Source: an uncultured Bacteroidales bacterium
GTDB taxonomy: Bacteria > Bacteroidota > Bacteroidia > Bacteroidales > Bacteroidaceae
Assembly: GCA_902799685.1 (NCBI GenBank)
Contig: CADCBO010000002.1
Coordinates: forward strand, 96,269 to 160,268
Length of the DNA stretch: 64,000 bases
Direction: 5' to 3'
The notes beneath the pieces are model-generated. The model searched no databases. It saw nothing but the letters and a program-made list of their open reading frames with translations, and had not been told where the DNA came from. A program made the position numbers and the translations under genes. Below are positions 23,348 through 32,607 of this stretch, one piece after another (within the stretch, counting starts at the first letter, position 1; the number at the start of each line of letters is the position of its first letter).

Positions 23348-23384
23348 CTTTATATTTCATACAAATTGTTTTTAGCGATTAAAA

Positions 23385-24500
23385 ATGAAGACATTTGGAA
23401 TAGTTTCTTGTAATATACATGTTAATTTTACCAATTACGGCTCTGCCCTTCAATCTTGGGCTTTGTGTCGTAGTGTGGAGAACTTAGGCTATGTGGCCAA
23501 GTTAGTGGATTATTGCCCACCCATGATGGAGGATCGGGATATTTTGAACCCGATGAAACACATGTGGGACACAGACGAGGCGTCCAGGCGAAATCTGGAG
23601 CTAAGTATGCCTGCAATCAGAGTGAATTACCATAAGTTTGACAATTTCTATAACCGTCGCTTTCAAAAGACAAAGAAAAGCTATACCTGTAGGGATTATA
23701 ACAACATCGTAGATGAAGAGGGATTAGATGGCTTCGTGTGTGGAAGTGACACAATTTTTTGCATTGATGAATGGAATGGGTTTGAGGACGCCTATTTTGC
23801 TGAGTTCCCTTGCATGAAGAAGGGATATGCGGTTTCATACGCGGCAAGCTTCGGAGATGCACATTTTGATGAGCATACTTATGAAGTTTTGAAACAACGT
23901 CTCTCTAATTTCAAAGCGCTTGGTATTAGAGAGAATAAGATGATTCCGTTTATTAAAGAAAACACAACCATTCCCGCATACCGCACTATTGATCCCACAC
24001 TATTGTTAACGGCTGATGACTTTAAGGAGATAACAGCACCTCGTCTGGAGAATGACAAGTATCTGCTCCTCTATGCTCGCCGTTATAATAAAAAGATGTT
24101 TGACTTTGCAGATAGGCTGGCAGAACGCTATGGTTGGAAGGTCGTAGATATTAGTCTTAGGGCTGAAAATGCGAATAAACATAGAATGGCATACGATGCT
24201 GGCGTTGAAGAATTCCTATCTTTGGTAAAGAATAGTGAATATGTGGTGACCAACTCTTTCCATTCAATCATCTTTGCTACACAATTCTGCCGTCCATTCG
24301 TTGCATTCTCTCGAGACTATGGAGATTCAAAAATTGCTGAACTTCTGGAACTGTTTGGCTTGTCAGATAGACTGTTAGTTAATGGTGATGAGCCACTTAT
24401 AGATAATATTGATTTCGCCACTGTACATCAGCGGATAGTACCTTACAGGGTGGGCTCATTTTATTTCCTAAAGCAAGAACTTGACGGAATTTCAAAATAA
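23385..24500 (+). CDS. polysaccharide pyruvyl transferase family protein
   Basis: A 371-residue protein of the CsaB/WcaK family, which adds pyruvate ketals to sugars from phosphoenolpyruvate. It has the N-terminal NYGSALQSWALCRSVENLGY helix, then GFVCGSDTIFCIDEW, SYAASFGD, and VVTNSFHSIIFATQFCRPFV near residue 285, typical of the GT-B-like C-terminal lobe of this family. It opens the polysaccharide locus and probably decorates a repeat-unit sugar. Family members can act on other acceptors, so the exact substrate is open. Confidence 0.82.
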   Translation: MKTFGIVSCNIHVNFTNYGSALQSWALCRSVENLGYVAKLVDYCPPMMEDRDILNPMKHMWDTDEASRRNLELSMPAIRVNYHKFDNFYNRRFQKTKKSYTCRDYNNIVDEEGLDGFVCGSDTIFCIDEWNGFEDAYFAEFPCMKKGYAVSYAASFGDAHFDEHTYEVLKQRLSNFKALGIRENKMIPFIKENTTIPAYRTIDPTLLLTADDFKEITAPRLENDKYLLLYARRYNKKMFDFADRLAERYGWKVVDISLRAENANKHRMAYDAGVEEFLSLVKNSEYVVTNSFHSIIFATQFCRPFVAFSRDYGDSKIAELLELFGLSDRLLVNGDEPLIDNIDFATVHQRIVPYRVGSFYFLKQELDGISK

Positions 24501-24511
24501 ATAGAAGTATT

Positions 24512-26206
24512 ATGCAACATCATTATTATACAAACGAGCGCAATCACCAGATCCTAATCTCATTATTGAAAGCACATGGAATCCGTTATGTGGTTGCATC
24601 ACCAGGAACCACAAATTCCGTTTTTATTGGAAGCATACAGAATGATAAGTTCTTTCAAATCTTCTCTGCAGTTGATGAACGAAGCGCTTCTTATATTGCA
24701 AATGGTCTGATATTAAAAACGGGGGAACCTGTAATTATCAGTTGCACTGGAGCTACTGCTGCCCGCAACTATATGTCAGGCGCTACGGAGGCATATTATA
24801 GTAAGCTGCCTCTGCTGATAATAACGTCATCACAGCCTTCAAACCGCATTGGACATCTTAACCCTCAGGTTACAGACAGGACATCCCCTCCTAATGATGT
24901 ATGTAATCTTAGCGTCGAAATACCGCTTGTTAATAATAATGACGATGAGTGGGAGTGTGAAGTTCAATGTAACAGAGCATTGTTAGCACTTAAAAGAAAT
25001 GGTGGCGGCCCCGTTCATATCAATCTCATAACATCTTACCGGTATAGCGATAATACAGCTCTTACATGTAAAGAATTGCCGCCTGCTAGAATTATTAGAC
25101 GTTTTTCTCATATTGATAATGTACCACCTATACCATATGGGAAAGTGGCTATATTTGTGGGGATGCATAAGATCTGGTCCCAGTCTTTAGTAGAAGAAGT
25201 TGAGCGTTTTTGTTCATCCAATAATGCTATAGTTCTTGCTGATCATCCAAGCAATTACAATGGAAAATATAAGATACCCTATCCATTGGTTATAAATCAA
25301 TCATCAATCAATAAGGCGAACAAACCTGCTTATGATGTTGATTTACTCATTCATATTGGCGAAATTACTGGCGAGGAAGGTGCTGTGAGGATGATTCATT
25401 CTAAACAAACTTGGCGAGTATCCCCAGACGGTGAAATTAGAGACACATTTAAGAACCTTACTGCTGTATTCGAGATGAGAGAGGAAGAGTTCTTTAGCAT
25501 ATATTCAAATGACGCTCAATATAATGACAGTTATTATAAAGAGTGCAAAGAAGTCTACGATGAATTGCTTGTAAAACGTAATGTGGTACAGGAAACAATG
25601 CCGCTTTCTAATCCTTGGATAGCGGGTGTCATAGCAAACAAAATACCAGACCATTCTTCAGTTGTGCTGGCAATACTAAACACATTGCGCACATGGAACT
25701 ATGCGACATTTAAGGAGACAGTTAATGTTTTCTGTCCACTAGGAGGCTTTGGTATAGATGGGGCCACGTCGTTAGCTTTAGGTGTTTCTCTTGCTGATAA
25801 AAATAAGTTATGTTTTTGTGTGACGGGGGACCTTGCCTTCTTTTATGATTTAAATAGTTTGGGTAATCGCAATATCTTATCAAACCTTAGAATACTATTA
25901 GTTAATAATGGTTGTGGCGTAGAGTTTAAAAAAACATACGCTATGGCATATAGGCTTTTGGGCGATGAAGTTGACGAATACGTTGCGGCTGCTAGGCATA
26001 ACGGTAATAAATCCAACGAATTAATCAAGCACTTTTCCGTCGACTTAGGTTTTGAATATCTCTCAGCATCAAGCAAGCAGGAATTTGAGAGAGTCTACAG
26101 TAGATTTGTTGCCCCCGAAGTAACTGAAAAACCAATGCTGTTTGAAGTATTTGTCAATGCTGAGGATGAATGTAAGGCATTGAATATTGTTCATGATAGA
26201 AAATAG
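24512..26206 (+). CDS. thiamine-diphosphate-dependent enzyme (MenD/acetolactate-synthase-like)
   Basis: A 564-residue ThDP enzyme with the N-terminal pyrimidine-binding domain (VVASPGTTNSVF; AVDERSASYIANG with the catalytic-type Glu; CTGATAARNYMSGATEA). A middle domain follows, then a C-terminal pyrophosphate domain (VTGDLAFFYDLNSLG ... LLVNNGCG, the GDx(25-30)N motif). Enzymes of this type decarboxylate 2-keto acids or join acyl units. Menaquinone synthesis is unlikely because no other men genes are present. It probably supplies a keto or hydroxy precursor for the aminotransferase and cytidylyltransferase encoded next. Confidence 0.8.
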   Translation: MQHHYYTNERNHQILISLLKAHGIRYVVASPGTTNSVFIGSIQNDKFFQIFSAVDERSASYIANGLILKTGEPVIISCTGATAARNYMSGATEAYYSKLPLLIITSSQPSNRIGHLNPQVTDRTSPPNDVCNLSVEIPLVNNNDDEWECEVQCNRALLALKRNGGGPVHINLITSYRYSDNTALTCKELPPARIIRRFSHIDNVPPIPYGKVAIFVGMHKIWSQSLVEEVERFCSSNNAIVLADHPSNYNGKYKIPYPLVINQSSINKANKPAYDVDLLIHIGEITGEEGAVRMIHSKQTWRVSPDGEIRDTFKNLTAVFEMREEEFFSIYSNDAQYNDSYYKECKEVYDELLVKRNVVQETMPLSNPWIAGVIANKIPDHSSVVLAILNTLRTWNYATFKETVNVFCPLGGFGIDGATSLALGVSLADKNKLCFCVTGDLAFFYDLNSLGNRNILSNLRILLVNNGCGVEFKKTYAMAYRLLGDEVDEYVAAARHNGNKSNELIKHFSVDLGFEYLSASSKQEFERVYSRFVAPEVTEKPMLFEVFVNAEDECKALNIVHDRK

Positions 26207-26228
26207 TAATAATCATAGTTCTAGATAA

Positions 26229-27356
26229 ATGAAAGTACTAGTATTAGGTGGAACCGGCGCGATGGGGGTCTATCTGGTCGATTTCCTTGCAGAGAAAAAG
26301 GATAATCAAGTAGTTGTTACTTCACGCTCAGCCCACATATCCCAAAGGGAGAATGTACAATATGTTCAAGGCAATGCACGTGAGAATGCCTTTGTAGAGA
26401 ATCTTTTGCAAGATAAATATGATGTTGTAGTAGACTTCATGAACTACAATATTGATGATTTTGCATCCAGATATGTAAGACTTCTTTCATCAACAAATCA
26501 GTATATCTGGTTCTCTTCCTCTCGTGTTTATGCAAACTCACCTGAACCTCTCACTGAAGAATCCCCCCGTCTTTTAGAAGTGACAAACGACCATGACTTC
26601 TTGTCTACTAACCGGTATGCTTTAAGGAAGGCAAGACAAGAAGATATGTTACGTTGCTCTGGTTTTCATAACTATACTATTATACGTCCTTATGTAACAT
26701 ACAGTGATGATCGTTTGCAGTTGGGCATATACGAGAAAGAGCAGTGGTTATATCGTTTACTTCAAGGGCGCTCTTTGGTAATCAATAAAAACATTCTCAA
26801 TAAAAAAACCACTTTGACTTTCGGTAAGGATGTGTCATACGCAATCAGCAAGATGGCCGGAAATGAAAATGCACTGGGAAAAACCGTACAGATTGCGACT
26901 GGTGAGACAATGAAATGGAGAGATATAATTAAACTTTACGTTGGTATTCTCAAAGAAGAAACAAGTATTTCACCTAGTCTTATGCTGTGTGGTTCTATGC
27001 TGAAAGTAGATGAACTATACGAGGGTGGCTATAATACCATTTACGATAGAGAGTGGGATAGAGCTTTTAATAGCGCCTTAGTTAATCAACTAATAGGTCA
27101 TGATGTTCATTATACTAGTATTAAGGAAGGACTAACCCAGTGCTTACGTGCTTTTCTCAAGGGTAAGAGGCAATTTCGTACTATAGATTGGGATTTCGAA
27201 GCTTACCAAGACTTGCTTTCAGGGGAATTTACCCCCAAAGTCGAGTTTCCTAATGAGGAGGCTTATCAGTTTTATTCTTCTATAAGAGAGAAGTATACTA
27301 TGGCCGACATTATTGGTTCGAATGGCCAGATTGAACTAATGGAATTTAATCAATAA
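26229..27356 (+). CDS. NAD-dependent epimerase/reductase (extended SDR)
   Basis: A 375-residue SDR. It begins with MKVLVLGGTGAMGVYLVDFL (Rossmann) and has an IWFSSSRVYANSPEP segment and an R-Y-A-L-R-K motif in place of the usual YxxxK (about residue 135). The modified catalytic site and the long C-terminal part suggest a reductase or a divergent epimerase rather than a standard GalE. It lies between the ThDP enzyme and the aminotransferase and probably works on the same small-molecule intermediate or a nucleotide sugar. The substrate is not known. Confidence 0.75.
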   Translation: MKVLVLGGTGAMGVYLVDFLAEKKDNQVVVTSRSAHISQRENVQYVQGNARENAFVENLLQDKYDVVVDFMNYNIDDFASRYVRLLSSTNQYIWFSSSRVYANSPEPLTEESPRLLEVTNDHDFLSTNRYALRKARQEDMLRCSGFHNYTIIRPYVTYSDDRLQLGIYEKEQWLYRLLQGRSLVINKNILNKKTTLTFGKDVSYAISKMAGNENALGKTVQIATGETMKWRDIIKLYVGILKEETSISPSLMLCGSMLKVDELYEGGYNTIYDREWDRAFNSALVNQLIGHDVHYTSIKEGLTQCLRAFLKGKRQFRTIDWDFEAYQDLLSGEFTPKVEFPNEEAYQFYSSIREKYTMADIIGSNGQIELMEFNQ

Positions 27357-27363
27357 GAATAAT

Positions 27364-28422
27364 ATGTACTATTTAGATCCCAAGGTCGAAAACTTATATA
27401 GAATTTTTGACCAAAATGAAAGAAAGGATTATTTGCGCCTGGATTTGAACGAGAACCCTAGCGGTTTACCGCAGGAGTTTATAAATGAAGTGCTAAAGGA
27501 AGTTGATTCACGTTTTGTTGGCCAATACCCTGAAACGCTTCATTTTACTGAAGTTCTTGCTAAGTATCTCGGTACTGATATCTCTCACCTTTGTTTGGTG
27601 AATGGCTCTGCTGAAGGCATTCGCTATATTATTCAGGCTTTCACTTCACCTGAGGGTAGAGTTGTTGGAGTGGTGCCTAGTTATTTTATGTTCCAGGTCT
27701 ATTCAGAGATGTATGGGCGTAATTTCGTCAAGGTCCCTTATAATGAGGACTTAACGATGGACGTTGATAACATCATTGCTGCTCTGACTGGTGATACTCA
27801 ACTGCTTATTCTTCTTAATCCAAACAACCCGATGGGTAATGTTTACTCTGAGGAAGAATTTGAGCGTATTATGAAAGTCGCAAATGAGAAGCAGATAACT
27901 GTTTTGATAGATGAAGCTTATCATTATTTCTATCCCGGAACATTCATTAATTATGCTCTAAATCACGGACATGTGTTTGTAACTCGTACATTCTCAAAAC
28001 TGTTCTCTTTGGCCGGTTGCCGCTTAGGCTATGTTGCTGGTTGGCCGGAAGGTGTAAAGATGGTACAGAAGCTGTGCACACCTCATAACACCAATGCCTT
28101 TGCAATGCTATTTGCAGAGAAGATTATTGAGACGCCGGGAGTACTTCAGGCCTTGATTGACAAGTTCAACGAAGGACGCAAATATCTTGTTGACGAGCTT
28201 GATGCTAATGGTTATGCTCATAAAGGTGAGGCTGGCAACTTTATGTTTATTAAAACCAAGACCGATGCGGATAAGATTGTTGCCCGTATGAAAGCAGAAA
28301 AGAAGATCTTAATTAAGTCTTATCCCAATGTGGGTGAGTTTGGAACGTGTCTCCGTGTTTCGATAGGAGAGAAGAAGTGCATGGAGCAGTTTGTCAACGC
28401 ATTGTTGGAACTCGATAAATAG
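27364..28422 (+). CDS. PLP aminotransferase, histidinol-phosphate type
   Basis: A 352-residue fold-type I aminotransferase of the HisC/CobD-like class. It shows LDLNENPSGLP (27-36), NPNNPMGNVY (152-161), D183 in LIDEAYH for the PLP nitrogen, and the Schiff-base Lys K212 in TFSKLFSLAGCRLGY. Position in a polysaccharide cluster, directly before a cytidylyltransferase, points to amination of a phosphorylated keto compound before CDP activation rather than histidine synthesis. It is probably translationally linked to the next gene. Confidence 0.85.
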   Translation: MYYLDPKVENLYRIFDQNERKDYLRLDLNENPSGLPQEFINEVLKEVDSRFVGQYPETLHFTEVLAKYLGTDISHLCLVNGSAEGIRYIIQAFTSPEGRVVGVVPSYFMFQVYSEMYGRNFVKVPYNEDLTMDVDNIIAALTGDTQLLILLNPNNPMGNVYSEEEFERIMKVANEKQITVLIDEAYHYFYPGTFINYALNHGHVFVTRTFSKLFSLAGCRLGYVAGWPEGVKMVQKLCTPHNTNAFAMLFAEKIIETPGVLQALIDKFNEGRKYLVDELDANGYAHKGEAGNFMFIKTKTDADKIVARMKAEKKILIKSYPNVGEFGTCLRVSIGEKKCMEQFVNALLELDK

Positions 28423-28429
28423 TACCATT

Positions 28430-29776
28430 ATGGTAAAAGTCATCACATACGGAACGTATGATTTGTTCCACTATGGGCATCAACGTCTTCTTGAACGGGC
28501 AAAAGCTCTTGGAGACTACTTGATAGTTGGCGTTACATCTGATAGTTTTGATTTGACGAGGGGTAAAATCAATGCCCAACAATCTTTGATGGAACGTATT
28601 GAGTCCGTAAGGGCAACTGGTCTCGCTGATGAGATTATAGTCGAGGAATATGAGGGACAGAAAATTGATGATATCAAACGTTACGGAGTTGATATTTTTA
28701 CTGTAGGTTCTGACTGGAAAGGCAAATTTGATTACCTAAATGAATTCTGTCAAGTAGTCTATTTGGACAGAACGGAAGGTGTGTCCAGTTCAGTCATTCG
28801 TGCTGAGAATAGTGAATTGAGAATAGGATTGGTAGGCAATTCTACACTCCTTAATAAATTTGAGAAAGAGAGCCGCTTCGTTAATGGTGTAACTATAAGT
28901 GGGGTATGTTCAACTGATGATTCTGATATCTCAGATGGATTAAAAGACAGTTATCTGATTACAGGAGATTTAAACCAACTGTTAGAGCGTTCAGATGCAG
29001 TTTATATTGCCTCACACCCTCGGAAACACTATGAGCAAGTCAAGCAATCTTTATTAGCTGGAAAGCACGTTTTATGTGAATCCCCCATTGCATTAAGTCA
29101 AGATAATTATAATGAGCTTAACCTAATTGCTCAGCAGAATAATTTGCAGTTAATGGATTCAATTAAAACTGCTTATTCAACAGCGTATAATAGGATGCTT
29201 GTATTAGCAAAAGGAGGGAAGATTGGAGATATTATTTCTGTTGACGCTATTTGTACCAGTTTATCTGATCTTGAAAAGAAGACTAAAAGAGGAACTAGTC
29301 TTGAAGAGGTCTGGAACAGCATTTGTGCTTGGGGGCCGACCGCACTTCTACCAATATTCCAGTTATTAGGAATTGACTATGTTTCAAAGCAGATAACATC
29401 GCATTTAATTGCGAAGGCTTTTGATTCATTTACGAAGATAGCTTTTGTGTATCCTCGTGCAGTAGCTTCAATTAAAGTTGGTAAGGGGGTTAAATCAGAA
29501 GGAGAACTTATTATTTCCGGAACAAAAGGCTATTTTTATGTTCCTGCACCCTGGTGGAAAACTGACTATTTTGAAATACGTTATGAAAATCCGTCAGACA
29601 ATAAGCGGTATTTTTATCAACTTGATGGTGAGGGGATTAGGTATGAGATAGTATCTTTTTCCAAGGCGATTAGTAAAGGAAGGAGTATGAGTCATTATAT
29701 TTCTCAAGAAGTATCGCAAGAAATTGTTAATACAATTGAGTGTTTTTATTCGGGTAAAGATTTATTAGAGATATAA
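28430..29776 (+). CDS. cytidylyltransferase fused to Gfo/Idh/MocA oxidoreductase
   Basis: A 448-residue two-domain protein. Residues 1-130 are a TagD/GCT-like nucleotidyltransferase (YGTYDLFHYGHQRLLERAK with the HxGH motif; then TVGSDWKG and SSSVIRA). Residues about 135-448 are a Gfo/Idh/MocA-type dehydrogenase with a weakened Rossmann glycine motif (LRIGLVGNSTLLNKF), IASHPRKHYEQV and KHVLCESPIAL (the usual E-K-P is E-S-P). ATG 28430 is chosen because the first strand starts there; the frame opens 39 bases earlier inside the aminotransferase gene. The fusion suggests one protein both reduces and CDP-activates the unit used by the next protein. Confidence 0.82.
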   Translation: MVKVITYGTYDLFHYGHQRLLERAKALGDYLIVGVTSDSFDLTRGKINAQQSLMERIESVRATGLADEIIVEEYEGQKIDDIKRYGVDIFTVGSDWKGKFDYLNEFCQVVYLDRTEGVSSSVIRAENSELRIGLVGNSTLLNKFEKESRFVNGVTISGVCSTDDSDISDGLKDSYLITGDLNQLLERSDAVYIASHPRKHYEQVKQSLLAGKHVLCESPIALSQDNYNELNLIAQQNNLQLMDSIKTAYSTAYNRMLVLAKGGKIGDIISVDAICTSLSDLEKKTKRGTSLEEVWNSICAWGPTALLPIFQLLGIDYVSKQITSHLIAKAFDSFTKIAFVYPRAVASIKVGKGVKSEGELIISGTKGYFYVPAPWWKTDYFEIRYENPSDNKRYFYQLDGEGIRYEIVSFSKAISKGRSMSHYISQEVSQEIVNTIECFYSGKDLLEI

Positions 29777-29805
29777 TAATAGAAACTGAACAATACTGGT
29801 TTATT

Positions 29806-31044
29806 ATGGCTTTTTTAAGAAGAGTTAGACATTTCTTGGGAGACACCTATCGCAGTGTTCTTAAATCAATAGTGGGTGTGATTCCTAAGAATAAAAGATT
29901 GATTTTATTTTCTGCATGGTTTGGGGAAAAATATTCCGATAATTCAAAGTTTCTTTTTGATTACATGCGTGAAAACAGCTGCTATACAGTTTATTGGTAT
30001 ACAAAAAATCGTTCTTTATATGAAGAGTTGACAAAAAAGCATATACCGGTTTTGTATGCCAAAAGCTGGAAAGCTATTTGGTATCAATGCCGTGCAATAA
30101 TGTGTGTATCCACTGTACAGACAAGCGATTTTAATTGTTTATTTTTAAACAATTGTTATTATTTGGATTTGGGACATGGATTTCCTGGGAAACCAACTGG
30201 CCTAATGCAGCCGACTGTCAATAAGAATTGGGTGAAATGGTTCCAATTCACAAAAAAAGGTTTACGCTATTATGAGACCGCCGCGAGTTATTTCACGGTT
30301 GTATATACTGGTCCTTGTTATGATGTCCAACCAGATCACTTTGTCTTTTCAAACAAACCAAGGATTGATGTCCTGTTTGATAAAGAGTTAAGAAAAGGGT
30401 TTAATGCTAGTATTGATAAAATTAAATCCAACAAAAGGCTTATTACCTACTTGCCTACCCACCGTTCTTGTGGGAAGAAGGTAATGGATATCTCTAAAAT
30501 ATTTGATCTGAATTCTTTACAACTTTTTTGCGAACAAACAGATTCTGTTTTCTTGATAAAAAAGCATTTCTATCATAACTCAGAGAGTACTGATTTGATA
30601 AAATATCCTAATATTTTTGATGTGACAAGTGAAGAAATTGATACAGAGGTACTTTTGGCTCAATCAGATGTTCTAGTAACAGACTTCTCATCTTGTTTTA
30701 TTGATTTTCTTGCCCTTAATCGTCCTATTCTTTTTTATGCTTATGACTATGATGATTATATGGCTAATGAAAGAGACTATTATTGGAAATACGATATGAT
30801 TGATGGTGGCTATACTTCAAAGGATTATCGAGATTTTCTTCTTTCATTGTTCGAATTATCCAAGGATTGGAAGGATACTATCCATAATAATGGACGATTG
30901 GAAATGAGAAGGATGTATTTTGATGATGATGTTGAAATGGGGACATCAAGAGAGAAGCTATGCCACGTTATTGACCAGATGATAAATGGCTCTTATGAAC
31001 CATATGACTGGAGTACTAAGAAGAATCAGTCTGCTTTATTATGA
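29806..31044 (+). CDS. CDP-glycerol glycerophosphotransferase-like protein
   Basis: A 412-residue TagB/TagF-like protein. It has the N-terminal LILFSAWFGEKYSDNSKFLF segment, GHGFPGKPT near residue 126, YLPTHRS and the conserved LVTDFSSCFIDFLALNRPILFY motif near residue 290. Family members transfer polyol phosphate or similar from CDP carriers to a membrane-linked acceptor. Next to a TagD-like domain it likely transfers the CDP-activated unit made by the preceding enzymes onto the repeat unit. It overlaps the flippase gene by four bases. Confidence 0.82.
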   Translation: MAFLRRVRHFLGDTYRSVLKSIVGVIPKNKRLILFSAWFGEKYSDNSKFLFDYMRENSCYTVYWYTKNRSLYEELTKKHIPVLYAKSWKAIWYQCRAIMCVSTVQTSDFNCLFLNNCYYLDLGHGFPGKPTGLMQPTVNKNWVKWFQFTKKGLRYYETAASYFTVVYTGPCYDVQPDHFVFSNKPRIDVLFDKELRKGFNASIDKIKSNKRLITYLPTHRSCGKKVMDISKIFDLNSLQLFCEQTDSVFLIKKHFYHNSESTDLIKYPNIFDVTSEEIDTEVLLAQSDVLVTDFSSCFIDFLALNRPILFYAYDYDDYMANERDYYWKYDMIDGGYTSKDYRDFLLSLFELSKDWKDTIHNNGRLEMRRMYFDDDVEMGTSREKLCHVIDQMINGSYEPYDWSTKKNQSALL

Positions 31045-32573
31045 GTCACGCACAAGAACAGAAGACTATTGCTAAAAACACAGTCTTTCTCTATGCGAGA
31101 ATGATTGTTATAATGGCAATATCTTTATATACGTCAAGAGTCGTACTGGATAAGCTAGGTGTCACGAATTATGGTATCTACAGTATTGTCGGAAGTGTGG
31201 TTGTTTCATTTACGTTCGTGAAGAACTCTGTACAGAGTGCTATCCAAAGGTTTTTGAGTTTTCATATCGGAAATAAAAGCGATGTATCTTCAGTTTTCTC
31301 TATTAGCATAGATGTTATAGTTTTCTTTGTTGTAGTAGTCGCCATATTGCTGGAGACATTAGGATTATGGTTCTTTAATAACGTCATGCAAATCCCAGCT
31401 GAACGATACGATGCGGCCTTAATTACATACCATATATCTGTTTTGACTTTTTGCGTTAACCTTTTGCGAACGCCATATCTGTCTCTTATTGTGGCTAATG
31501 AAAAGATGTCTGCTTATGCGGTGTTAGGGATTATTGATGCAGTGACAAAGTTATTGATTGTTTATTTGCTTACTACTGTTGAGTCAATGGACAAACTTGT
31601 ACTTTATGCATGGCTCATTCTAGCAGCTTCTTTGGTTGATAATATTTTAGCTTTTGGATTCTGTAAGCTAAAAATTAAGGGCGATTGCAAGTATAGGTTT
31701 ATTTGGGACAAGAAGCAGTTCAAGGATATATTGTCATTCACTTCATGGAATTTGTATGGAGGTGCTACTGGCGTTGCTTCTGTGGAAGGACCTAATCTGT
31801 TTATGAATTATTATCTTGGAGTCGGCGTGAATGCCGCAATGGGAGTCGCGAAGCAAGTTAATAATGCTATTAGTGGTTTTTTCTTTAATTTCCAAACGGC
31901 ATTTAACCCTCAAATAGTAAAGTCTTATGCCGCAGGTGAAAAAGATTATTTATTTAGTTTAATATTCAGAACATCAAAGCTCTCTTTTTATTTGCTTTTC
32001 GTTTTTATTGCTCCTTTACTGTTTTGTATAGATGATGTTTTGGGTCTATGGCTTACCGTAGTGCCAGAGTATTCCGCCATTTTCTGCCTTTTAATATTAT
32101 TGGCACAGTTAGTTGCTGCTGTGTCAAGTCCTTTTTGGATGACCGCCCATGCAATTGGAAACATTAAGAATTATCAGCTTTATTTATCCATATTCAGTTT
32201 AGCGGTAATTCCTATTTCATGGGTTGTTTTAGCATTAGGATATGAACCATACTGGATTTTGGCATCTCAGATAGCATTGAATTTTGGCGTTCTTGTGTAT
32301 AGGGTGGAGTACCTATTTAAAAGAATTGAGTTTCCCCGGATGAAATACTATCGAGATGTGGTGTTTAGATTGTTTATTGTTGTTCCTCTCTTGACACTGC
32401 CATTTTTATTTCTGGCCTCACGGATACAAACTGGCTTTATTGGAATACTAGTAACATCAGCCATGTCTGTGTTGGTTGTAACACCAGTTTTCTTGTTTGT
32501 GGGTTTCACCAAGGATGAACGAAAAGGAATAATCTCTCTCGTTTTTAATAAACTTCACTTAAAACGCAGCTAA
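31041..32573 (+). CDS. wzx: Wzx-type polysaccharide flippase
   Basis: A 510-residue membrane protein of the MOP/Wzx superfamily with about 12-14 hydrophobic helices. It starts with an amphipathic helix and the TVFLYARMIVIMAISLYTSRVVLDKLG segment typical of Bacteroidales flippases. Wzx moves lipid-linked repeat units across the inner membrane. The polymerase gene lies next, so export is by the Wzx/Wzy route. Confidence 0.88.
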   Translation: MSHAQEQKTIAKNTVFLYARMIVIMAISLYTSRVVLDKLGVTNYGIYSIVGSVVVSFTFVKNSVQSAIQRFLSFHIGNKSDVSSVFSISIDVIVFFVVVVAILLETLGLWFFNNVMQIPAERYDAALITYHISVLTFCVNLLRTPYLSLIVANEKMSAYAVLGIIDAVTKLLIVYLLTTVESMDKLVLYAWLILAASLVDNILAFGFCKLKIKGDCKYRFIWDKKQFKDILSFTSWNLYGGATGVASVEGPNLFMNYYLGVGVNAAMGVAKQVNNAISGFFFNFQTAFNPQIVKSYAAGEKDYLFSLIFRTSKLSFYLLFVFIAPLLFCIDDVLGLWLTVVPEYSAIFCLLILLAQLVAAVSSPFWMTAHAIGNIKNYQLYLSIFSLAVIPISWVVLALGYEPYWILASQIALNFGVLVYRVEYLFKRIEFPRMKYYRDVVFRLFIVVPLLTLPFLFLASRIQTGFIGILVTSAMSVLVVTPVFLFVGFTKDERKGIISLVFNKLHLKRS

Positions 32574-32607
32574 GAATAGCACGGCTATTAATACGTTATT
32601 TGAGATT

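Noticed and set aside
24512-26206. MenD of menaquinone synthesis
   Set aside because: No other men gene is near and the neighbours are polysaccharide enzymes; only the general ThDP family is supported.
24512-29776. aminoethylphosphonate pathway
   Set aside because: No PEP phosphomutase gene and the ThDP protein is longer than phosphonopyruvate decarboxylase; kept only as an analogy.
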